64,000 nucleotides of DNA, from NCBI GenBank assembly GCA_013289585.1, contig JABCZR010000021.1, positions 44,951-108,950 on the forward strand, read 5' to 3'. The translations under genes were made by a program, and so were the position numbers. Position 1 is the stretch's first letter. Each line of letters opens with the position of its first letter. Of the stretch, positions 46,008 through 53,128 are shown in pieces. Below the pieces are notes generated by a model that was not told where the DNA came from, did no database searches, and was given only the letters and a program-made list of their open reading frames with translations. Source of the stretch: Acidobacteriota bacterium. Lineage in GTDB: Bacteria; Acidobacteriota; Terriglobia; Acidiferrales; UBA7541.

Positions 46008-46742
46008 TCACAAGGTTCGCCCGCCATCAACCACCAACACCAGTCCGGTAACAAATTTCGACTGCACCAGAAACAGTACGGTGTCCGTAATGTCCGCCGG
46101 ACTCCCCGACCGTTGCAACGGTGCCAGCTTGATGAACTCCGCCTCCCACTCCGGCGGATCGCCAGGCATCGTAATCGTGCCCGGAGCGATGGCGTTCACC
46201 CGTACCTCCGGCGCCAGCGCCCTCGCCAGCACCTTCGTCAACATCACTACTCCCGCTTTCGAAACCGAATGCGGAATGTATCCCGGCCATCCCAGCAATC
46301 CGCCCGTATCCGCAAAATTAACAATCGTCCCCTTCGCCCGCCGGAGCAACGGCGCCGCCGCCTGCGCACAGAAAAACGGTGCCTTCAGATTCGAATCCAG
46401 CGAAGCCTCCCAAATCTCTTCCGTCGTGGACACAATGCTGGCGGGAAGAAAATTAGCCGCGCTGTTCACCAGAATGTCCAGCCGTCCAAACTGTTTCGCC
46501 GTTTCGTCGAAGAGCCGCCTGATTTCCGAAACGCTGTCAAGATTCGCCGCGACGCTCACCGCTCGCCGCCCCAGCTTTTCGATCTCCGCAACCGCGCTCT
46601 CCGCTTCCGCAGCCGACGTTCGATAATGCACCACCACGTCCGCGCCCTCTGCCGCCAGCCGCAAAGCTACTGCCCGCCCCAGCCGTTTCGCCGACCCTGT
46701 CACCAGCGCCACGCACCCGAGCAGCGATCCCGCCGAACTCAT
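46008..46742 (-). CDS. SDR oxidoreductase, pteridine-reductase-like, catalytic Tyr replaced
   Basis: 244 residues. The cofactor motif is VTGSAKRLGR, which with its Arg resembles pteridine reductases (FolM type) and predicts NADPH. The NNAG-like site reads NSAANF. In the active site the usual YxxxK reads PHSVSKAG, so His occupies the Tyr position, and the Ser site reads NFADTGG. Activity may therefore be changed. The ATG at 46742 follows GGAGAACC GG, a better spacing than the ATG pair at 46754/46757. It lies upstream of aceE, 178 bases away. Confidence 0.85.
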   Translation of the reverse strand: MSSAGSLLGCVALVTGSAKRLGRAVALRLAAEGADVVVHYRTSAAEAESAVAEIEKLGRRAVSVAANLDSVSEIRRLFDETAKQFGRLDILVNSAANFLPASIVSTTEEIWEASLDSNLKAPFFCAQAAAPLLRRAKGTIVNFADTGGLLGWPGYIPHSVSKAGVVMLTKVLARALAPEVRVNAIAPGTITMPGDPPEWEAEFIKLAPLQRSGSPADITDTVLFLVQSKFVTGLVLVVDGGRTL

Positions 46743-46806
46743 CCGGTTCTCCATCATCTTCGAATCTCAGACCCTAGCACATTCCAGCACTACCGGCATT
46801 CCGTCC

Positions 46807-46866
46807 GATTCTCTGCTTTCGGATTTCTGATCTCTGATCTCTGATTTCCGATCTCTGCTCTCTCTT
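46807..46866. repeat. Low-complexity CTGAT-type tract
   Basis: The 173 bases between the SDR and bshB1 genes hold a 60-base pyrimidine-rich tract with repeated CTGAT and TCTCTGAT units. It is not coding in any frame and looks like slipped-strand expansion. A similar but distinct tract is at 58421-58468. Confidence 0.6.
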
Positions 46867-46930
46867 AACTTTACTCAGCACATACAAAATCCCCTCACCT
46901 GCCCTACAATCTCAAGAATCTGGAGGCTCC

Positions 46931-47647
46931 ATGCATCTCGATCTGCTCGCAATCGCCGCCCACCCCGATGACGTCGAACTCACCTGTGGCGGCACCTTAT
47001 TAAAAATGGCCCAGCTCGGCTACAAAACCGGCATTCTCGATCTCACCGCCGGTGAAATGGGCACTCGCGGAACTCCCGAAACCCGCTCTCGCGAAGCCGC
47101 CAAAGCCACAAAGCTCCTCAGCGCAAAATGGCGCGGCACCCTCGCCGTCCCCGATTCCGACGTCCAGCCATCTCGCCAGCACAAACTTCGCCTCGCCTCC
47201 GTTATCCGCGAACTTCGCCCCAAAACCGTCATCCTTCCCTACTGGGAAGCCCGCCACCCCGATCATTACCACGCCTCCAATCTCGGCTATGAAGGCTGCT
47301 TCCTCGCCGGCCTCAAGCAGTTGCCCCTTGAAGGCGAACCCTACCGCCCGTACAAAATTCTCTATTCCACCGCCTACGCCGCCGTCCGCCCCACCTTCAT
47401 CGTGGATATTACCGCCCAATATCCCCAGCGCCACAAAGCCATCCTCGCCTACAGCACGCAATTCGGCCCTAAATCTGGCTCAAAGAAATCCAAAGTCTTC
47501 CTCGCCATCGACCGTCTCGAGGACCAGATGAACCAGCTGGCTCGCCACTACGGTGAAATGATTGGCGTCAAATACGGCGAGCCTTTTCTTCAAAAAGAAT
47601 TGATGAGTGTGAATGACGTGGTAAAGCTGGACGTTCGCTCAATCTAA
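46931..47647 (+). CDS. bshB1: Bacillithiol biosynthesis deacetylase BshB1
   Basis: 238 residues. The zinc motif is AAHPDDVE (about residues 9-16), with further ligand His in ARHPDHYHAS near residue 113. The family deacetylates GlcNAc-malate during bacillithiol synthesis. BshA and BshC genes are not in the window. GGAGGCTCC precedes the ATG. A possible -10 (TACAAT at 46905-46910) has no good -35. The DinB-like gene at 32107 may be a thiol transferase of the same system. Confidence 0.93.
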   Translation: MHLDLLAIAAHPDDVELTCGGTLLKMAQLGYKTGILDLTAGEMGTRGTPETRSREAAKATKLLSAKWRGTLAVPDSDVQPSRQHKLRLASVIRELRPKTVILPYWEARHPDHYHASNLGYEGCFLAGLKQLPLEGEPYRPYKILYSTAYAAVRPTFIVDITAQYPQRHKAILAYSTQFGPKSGSKKSKVFLAIDRLEDQMNQLARHYGEMIGVKYGEPFLQKELMSVNDVVKLDVRSI

Positions 47648-47676
47648 AAGCCAGCCCTGAAAGCTATATCTGAAGG

Positions 47677-47898
47677 TTAGAACTTCTCGTCTTCTTGCGC
47701 CGGTGAGAAGCCGGGAATAGTCTGCCCGTCCCCAGCACGCTCGACACGCACCCGGATTTGCCCTTCACCCTCCGAGCCCGATTTTCGCAGGATTACCATG
47801 GTATTCATCGCCTCGGAATACAGCCGTGTTACCAGGTAAATGTCCTTGGTGCCGTCTTTCTTCCAAAGTTGCCCGATCTGAAGCTTTGACACGCTCAT
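47677..47898 (-). CDS. Small conserved-type protein, unknown function
   Basis: 73 residues. It begins MSVSKLQIGQLWKKDGTKD and has alternating strands, with RVRVERAGDGQTIPGF near the end; this resembles a small beta-barrel or SH3-like domain. I do not recognise a named family. The ATG at 47898 is preferred over the longer frame because nothing upstream is conserved-looking. It is convergent with bshB1, 30 bases apart. Confidence 0.6.
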   Translation of the reverse strand: MSVSKLQIGQLWKKDGTKDIYLVTRLYSEAMNTMVILRKSGSEGEGQIRVRVERAGDGQTIPGFSPAQEDEKF

Positions 47899-48107
47899 GA
47901 GTCTGGCTTTGACTCTAGAGTGCCCCGCCCGGAGTGTCAACTCCCTCCGCGCATCGCCCCAGCGCACTCGCCAAAGCGTACACTCCCCTCGTTCTCGCGC
48001 CGCCAGCCCTAAATCAACCCCAACCTCCTCCGCGCAGGAAACCTTCCTTCGCCCTCAAACATCGTAGTCATTGTAATGATAAAGGCCAATCCAGCGATTT
48101 AGGGGTG

Positions 48108-48113
48108 TATAAT
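48108..48113 (+). promoter_or_regulatory. Candidate -10 box upstream of the M48 peptidase gene
   Basis: TATAAT is a perfect -10 hexamer, 24 bases before the ATG. The matching -35 is poor (GCCAAT at 17 bases), so an activator or extended contacts would be needed. The transcript would have a short leader of about 20 bases. Confidence 0.4.
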
Positions 48114-48137
48114 CCTGGTTAGGCAGAGGTCCACCAT

Positions 48138-49301
48138 ATGCCACACATCTTCCGGCAGGCTCTGAAACTCACTTTGGCAACTGTCCTGATGGCCGCTCCC
48201 GCTTTCTCTGCTCCTCAAAGCCAGAATCCCCCTCCACCTCCCACAACTCAGGATCCTTCCAAGACCCCCTCGCCCCCGGCGCAACAGCCCGCCTCGACTC
48301 AGCCGGCAGCACAGCAACCGGCCCCCGGCTCCCAGCCCGTCCAGCAGCAAGACACTGTGAACCCCAAGAATTCCAAGGAAGACGTCGAAGCCATCGGCAA
48401 TCGCAACGTCGGCAAGGGTATCAACCTCTTCTCCCTTGAACGCGAAATCGCGCTCGGCAAGCAACTCGCCCAGGAAGTCGAACGCTCTTCCAAGATGATT
48501 GACGATCCCGTCGTCACCGAATACGTCAACCGCGTCGGCCAGAACCTCGTCCGCAATTCCGATGCCCGCGTACCCTTCACCATCAAGGTCATCGACTCCG
48601 ACGAAGTCAACGCCTTCGCCCTACCCGGCGGCTTTTTCTACGTCAATAGCGGCTTGATCCTTCGCGCCCAGGAAGAGGCCGAACTGGCCGGCGTCATGGC
48701 CCACGAAATCTCTCACGTCACCGCGCGCCACGGCACCAAGAACGCCTCCAAAGGGGAACTCATGCAGTTGGCCACCATCCCCCTGATGCTCCTCGGTCCG
48801 GGCGGCTGGGCCGGCTACGGCATCTATCAAGGGTTGAATCTCGCCCTTCCGCTCACCTTCCTCAAATTCAGCCGCGACGCCGAGCGCGAAGCCGATTTCC
48901 TCGGCCTCCAGTACATGTACAAGGCCGGCTACGATCCGAACGCCTACGTCACTTTCTTCGAGCGCATCCAGGCCGATGAGAAGCGCCGTCCCGGTACCAT
49001 CCCTAAGGTTTTCTCCACCCATCCGCCAACACCTGAGCGCATCGAAGCCGCCCAAAAAGAAATCGCCCGCATTCTCCCGGCGAAGTCCGAATACATCGTC
49101 ACCACTTCCGAATTTGACTCCGTAAAGTCCCGCCTCCGCGGCATCATGTTCTCCCGCAAGGCCACCGACAACGTCGCCGGCAAGCCCACCCTGCGCACCA
49201 AAACCGAGCAATCTAAAACGCCACCCACAACCACCGACCCCAGCAGCACCCCCGACGACGACCGCCCAACCCTGAAGCGTCGCCCCGACACCCAACCCTG
49301 A
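48138..49301 (+). CDS. M48-family metallopeptidase, exported (BepA/LoiP-like)
   Basis: 387 residues. Signal peptide (about 8-26), then a Pro/Gln-rich linker to about residue 75, and the peptidase domain. Zinc site HEISH (His189, Glu190, His193) and the third ligand Glu251 in AEREADFLGLQY are intact. The core also has LPGGFFYVNSGLI. Such enzymes degrade misassembled outer-membrane or periplasmic proteins. The C-terminus is Pro/Thr-rich. The gene is followed by a second, altered copy. Confidence 0.92.
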   Translation: MPHIFRQALKLTLATVLMAAPAFSAPQSQNPPPPPTTQDPSKTPSPPAQQPASTQPAAQQPAPGSQPVQQQDTVNPKNSKEDVEAIGNRNVGKGINLFSLEREIALGKQLAQEVERSSKMIDDPVVTEYVNRVGQNLVRNSDARVPFTIKVIDSDEVNAFALPGGFFYVNSGLILRAQEEAELAGVMAHEISHVTARHGTKNASKGELMQLATIPLMLLGPGGWAGYGIYQGLNLALPLTFLKFSRDAEREADFLGLQYMYKAGYDPNAYVTFFERIQADEKRRPGTIPKVFSTHPPTPERIEAAQKEIARILPAKSEYIVTTSEFDSVKSRLRGIMFSRKATDNVAGKPTLRTKTEQSKTPPTTTDPSSTPDDDRPTLKRRPDTQP

Positions 49302-49396
49302 TCTCCAATGCTTTCTTATCCTGAATTTGTAGGGGCGCGATACATCGTGCCCCTCTTCGTTTTCGGGCCTGCTGGTCCCGTGCTGGCGCCATCAAC

Positions 49397-50422
49397 ATGA
49401 AATCCCATTCTCCAATCGCAATCGTCCTCTTCGTCCTTGCGGCTTTTTGCTCCGGTTCCAACCTCCGCGCCCATCCCGCCCCGCAACTCAAACCATCCCA
49501 CTCCGACGAGGACCTCAATGCCATCGGTCAGCGAGACGTCGGCAAAGGTGTCAATCTCTTCTCTCTGGACAAGGAGCAGGCCCTAGGAAAGCAGTTGGCG
49601 CAGGCAGTCGAGCGTAGTTCAAGACTTCTCGCCGATCCCGTCGTCACTGACTACGTAAATCGCCTCCTTCAAAAAATCGCCGCCAACTCCGATGCCCGCG
49701 TCCCCGTTTCCGTCCGCGTGATCGAATCGGAGGTAGTCAATGGCTTCGTCCTGCCAGGCGGCTTCCTGTACGTCAACACCGGCCTGATTCTTCAGGTCAA
49801 TGGCGAAGCCGAACTCGCCGGCGTGCTGGCCCGCGGCATCGCGCATACCGCGATGCGTTCCTCGACCAAGGAGGCGACTAAGGGCCGACTTATGGAGCTC
49901 GCCACAGTTCCCACCACGATGCAGCTCTCCACATTCCCCTTGATGCTCCTCGGTCCCGGAGGCTGGGGAGGTTACGGAAACTATCAGGGCTTCGACCTCT
50001 CGATCGCCGTCACCTACCTCAAATTCCAGCGCGACTCCCAGCGCGCCGCCGACTTTTACGGTCTCGAGTACCTTTACAAGTCCGGCTACGATCCTGAATG
50101 TCTCCTCCGCTTCCTCGAACGCAGCTTCTCCCCGACGTCCGCGGCCAAGAAAATTCCCCAAGCCTTCAGTGAATATCCTCCGCTCCCCGAGCGCCTCGAA
50201 TCCATGAACAAAGAAATCGCAAGAATCCTCCCACATCAAGACGGGGCCATCATCACCACCGCCGAGTTTCAGCTGGTTCAAGACCGCCTTCGCGCACTCA
50301 AGTTAAGAGAAATCGTCGGCCCACCTGCGATCCAAGGAAAACCCACACTAAGAAAACCTTCCGATACGCCTCCTCCCGGTCCGCCACCTCTGACGCCCAA
50401 CCGTCAACAAAATCTTTTGTAG
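49397..50422 (+). CDS. Paralogous M48-type protein lacking the zinc site
   Basis: 341 residues, clearly related to the preceding gene product along the whole domain (for example DVGKGVNLFSLDKEQALGKQL against NVGKGINLFSLEREIALGKQL). The HExxH site reads RGIAH (Arg146, Gly147, His150), and the third ligand Glu is Ala217 in QRAADFYGLEY. A signal peptide (about 6-25) remains. It is a likely pseudoenzyme from tandem duplication. The frame is intact with no stops, so it is probably expressed and may bind substrates or regulate its neighbour. The Pro-rich tail is kept. Confidence 0.9.
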   Translation: MKSHSPIAIVLFVLAAFCSGSNLRAHPAPQLKPSHSDEDLNAIGQRDVGKGVNLFSLDKEQALGKQLAQAVERSSRLLADPVVTDYVNRLLQKIAANSDARVPVSVRVIESEVVNGFVLPGGFLYVNTGLILQVNGEAELAGVLARGIAHTAMRSSTKEATKGRLMELATVPTTMQLSTFPLMLLGPGGWGGYGNYQGFDLSIAVTYLKFQRDSQRAADFYGLEYLYKSGYDPECLLRFLERSFSPTSAAKKIPQAFSEYPPLPERLESMNKEIARILPHQDGAIITTAEFQLVQDRLRALKLREIVGPPAIQGKPTLRKPSDTPPPGPPPLTPNRQQNLL

Positions 50423-50548
50423 TGGCGGTACTCAGATCGGCGGTTCGATTTTTAGGTCTGGCCGAACAGCAACTCGCGCTCTCAAATGATTTCACGCCCT
50501 CGCGCGCAAAGCAGATGCATTACTAACTAAGCTGAATCAATGCGGGGG

Positions 50549-52261
50549 CTATGAATGAAAACCGCGGCGGGTTTTGAGCGGGCTCGTTCCTGCCCGGCGC
50601 CATGAATTTGCATGAATCGGCTCCCGTAGCCAGCGGAGCAGCGATCTTCTCTGTTCTCTGAATGCCATCGCTTCAATCATGGCATTCCAATCTCGCTTGA
50701 AGTCAGCCACCCAACGACTCGGCAATTCCAGGGCCATGGAGTTCGCATGCCTGATGCTTGGGAGTGCCACTAAAGCCCGGCTTTGGACCACGGAGTTCGC
50801 GCGTCTGATAATTCGAAGCACCGCAAGAGCCTGGCTTTGGACCCTGGAGTTAAGATGTCCGATACCTCGAAGGACTGCTAAAGCCAGGCGCGGCCATGCG
50901 GCCAATAAATCCCTCCCCATCGGCGGAGTTTCCCTCCGGGGACTCCCCGACTCCCATGAATTCCCGGAAAGTAGTACTCCGTGAATCGATCTTCCGCGCG
51001 ATTTGCGGGGAAGCTGATTCATCGTTTCCAGCGTAAGCACGCGGCTCTTCGCCAGGGAAAGTTCCGGGTTATTTGCCGTTGATAAAGATACTCGGCTCTC
51101 ACCCGTGCCTTTCGCATTCGTCAGAGGAGTCGCTGAACGTGTTTCTTTTTCCCGTCTTCTTTCCTCATCGGGTGGCGCAATCGAGTCGGAAACGCATGCT
51201 CCGACGGTTCTAGCAGGATTCACGCTCGCTGCGACCGCCGTTTCATCGATAGCACCGGGTGCCTTTTGGCCGGCATGCGACGCGACCAAAGATGGTCCAT
51301 GCACTTGCACTTGCTCTGCGGAAAATCCGCGTGCCTGGGCCTTCGCGAGGATGGATTGCATGGCGTCCACCGCCTCGCGATCGAAGATTGTCCGTCCTGC
51401 GCCCACCGTAGTCTCCCGCTGCGTGGCGCACTCTTCACTCATTCCCAGTTCCAAAGCAGTTTCTTCCACAACTCTCAGATCAATCACTGCCTGTTGTCGC
51501 TTGCTACTAATCGTCAGGCAAGTGTCGCAGAACAGGTTGATCAACCGCGGAATTCCCTCGGTTCTCCTGAAAATCTCCCCAAGAACCGGCGCGGGGAAAG
51601 GGAAATTCTGCCCGCGAAACCCTGCGCAATAAAGCCTTTCCGCAACGTACGCTTCGGCCTCTTCGAGCCTGAGCGGGCGGAGAGCGCAGCTGCACTCCAC
51701 CCTTTCCCGAAGCGCCCGCAACTCCGGCCGTCGCAGCACGTCCAACAGTTCCGGCTGGCCACACAGGATAATCTGCAGCAATTTCTCCGCGTTCTGGTCC
51801 GCGTTGTTCAATTGCCGCACTTCTTCCAGAAGCTCCTCCGTCAGGAGGTGCGCTTCGTCGACCAGTAGAAGCGAGAATCCTCCCTTTCTTCGTGTTTCAA
51901 GCAGCATGTGTTGCAGCGCCTCGAGTCTCGCCGCTTTGCTCGTCTCCGCGCACCGAATCTCAAATTCGGCGAGGATCGCCTCCAGAAATTCTTCCCGGCT
52001 GAGTGTGGGGTTCAGAAAGAATGCCGAAGAGATCGGGCGGTGGCTTGTGGCCCTCTGCGCGAGAATATGCAACGTCGTGTGCACCACCATCGTCTTACCA
52101 GTCCCCGAAGGTCCCGTCATCACCACTAGGCCCTTGCGGCTCATGACTGCTTCGATCAGGGTGGCCAGGGCATTCGCGTGCGGTTCGGCGAGGTGAAAGA
52201 ATCTCGGGTCAGACGTGAGCCGAAAGGGCTGTTCGCGCAATCCTAAGAACGCTTCATACAT
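50549..52261 (-). CDS. ExeA/GspA-type AAA ATPase with C-terminal repeats
   Basis: 570 residues. The AAA domain covers about 1-270: MTGPSGTGKT (Walker A, Gly50-Thr57), LLLVDEAHLL (Walker B, about 131-140) and RTEGIPRLINLFC (sensor region). In ExeA-like proteins this ATPase is linked to pilus and secretion systems. The region from about 290 to 440 is polar and low in motifs, followed by three tandem 18-residue repeats (about 455-508) rich in Leu, Arg and Asn, then an aromatic tail. No transmembrane helix or peptidoglycan-binding domain is clear. A GAF-like gene lies 116 bases upstream. Confidence 0.82.
   Translation of the reverse strand: MYEAFLGLREQPFRLTSDPRFFHLAEPHANALATLIEAVMSRKGLVVMTGPSGTGKTMVVHTTLHILAQRATSHRPISSAFFLNPTLSREEFLEAILAEFEIRCAETSKAARLEALQHMLLETRRKGGFSLLLVDEAHLLTEELLEEVRQLNNADQNAEKLLQIILCGQPELLDVLRRPELRALRERVECSCALRPLRLEEAEAYVAERLYCAGFRGQNFPFPAPVLGEIFRRTEGIPRLINLFCDTCLTISSKRQQAVIDLRVVEETALELGMSEECATQRETTVGAGRTIFDREAVDAMQSILAKAQARGFSAEQVQVHGPSLVASHAGQKAPGAIDETAVAASVNPARTVGACVSDSIAPPDEERRREKETRSATPLTNAKGTGESRVSLSTANNPELSLAKSRVLTLETMNQLPRKSRGRSIHGVLLSGNSWESGSPRRETPPMGRDLLAAWPRLALAVLRGIGHLNSRVQSQALAVLRIIRRANSVVQSRALVALPSIRHANSMALELPSRWVADFKRDWNAMIEAMAFREQRRSLLRWLREPIHANSWRRAGTSPLKTRRGFHS
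50738..50899 (-). repeat. Three 54-bp direct repeats inside the ATPase gene
   Basis: The hexamer GGAGTT recurs exactly 54 bases apart at 50738, 50792 and 50846, and the element CTTTGGACC recurs 54 bases apart at 50781 and 50835. Each unit encodes 18 residues (LAVLRxIxxxNSxVQSxA-like on the minus strand). The repeat length keeps the frame and equals five helical turns. Confidence 0.75.
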
Positions 52262-52377
52262 GGATGCTCCGTCAAGGCTCCAAATCCTGCGCGGCCCGCA
52301 CGATTTCTCTACGAAACCTGTCGTCCATCAGTTCCTGGACGTCGGCATTTCGTAGCGAACTCTCTCATTTCAGCCTT

Positions 52378-52869
52378 CTAAGCTTCGAGCACGCTCCGCG
52401 TGCCTTCTTCGGAGCGGCGCCTCTCGATGGCAAACGCTGCGACCTGCTTCGCTCTCTCTATGATCTTGATTTCACTGGGAGTGGCGGTTCGCGGTGGGCA
52501 GCAGTACGTCTCCAGTGTCCCAAGGAGTTCTCCGTTCCGCGAAAAGATCCCGGCGGACCTGAAGTTTGACAATCCGAAGCGCGCTGCACACTTCGCCAGC
52601 GTGTGCGCGCCCTCTTCATCACCGTCCGCAAGCAAGACCACTGACGCTACATTCCCTATTTCAACGTTGATCGCGGAGCACAATCTATCCAATACCTCCG
52701 CTAGCGGTGCTCCACTGGAGATCAGTTCATGCACGTAGGATTCGCCGCCGAGTTGGGTCGGAATCGTATCGGGTTCGGGCCGATCCAGCCGCAGCCCCAG
52801 TCCCATTTGCTCGAGGTGAGAATTCTGCTCTGACACCGGGATCTCCCTTCTCAGCCTCTCTTCGAACAT
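52378..52869 (-). CDS. GAF-like protein with shortened core
   Basis: 163 residues. The segment IFSRNGELLGTLETYCCPPRTATPSE, then IIERAKQVAAFAIERRR, matches the C-terminal part of sensory GAF domains. The N-terminal helix (LAEVLDRLCSAINVEI) also fits a GAF. However, the typical central part with GSCGTAA and the WSxPI strand is missing: the first strand passes almost directly to the last. It may be a reduced ligand domain or a deletion product. It lies upstream of the ATPase on the same strand. The ATG at 52869 has no clear Shine-Dalgarno sequence. Confidence 0.65.
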   Translation of the reverse strand: MFEERLRREIPVSEQNSHLEQMGLGLRLDRPEPDTIPTQLGGESYVHELISSGAPLAEVLDRLCSAINVEIGNVASVVLLADGDEEGAHTLAKCAARFGLSNFRSAGIFSRNGELLGTLETYCCPPRTATPSEIKIIERAKQVAAFAIERRRSEEGTRSVLEA

Positions 52870-53128
52870 TTATTTCCGTTGGAGACCGAATCCTAGGGGC
52901 TTGGACAAGTAGAGTCTGTTCAAAATTGCACACCGGCGCGGGCCGAGCGAGACAGCCGCAAACGCTAAGGTGATTCGGATTAGCTTTCGGACGGGGCGGA
53001 ATTAAACCTCTAGGAAGTTTCGGGCTGCCCCTTCTCTCTCATCTGCGTCTCGCATCTATTGCCGGATTCATCCTGCCTGCGCCTCGCCGCCCAGCATCCT
53101 ATGAATCCAAGCTCGACCGAATCGATTG

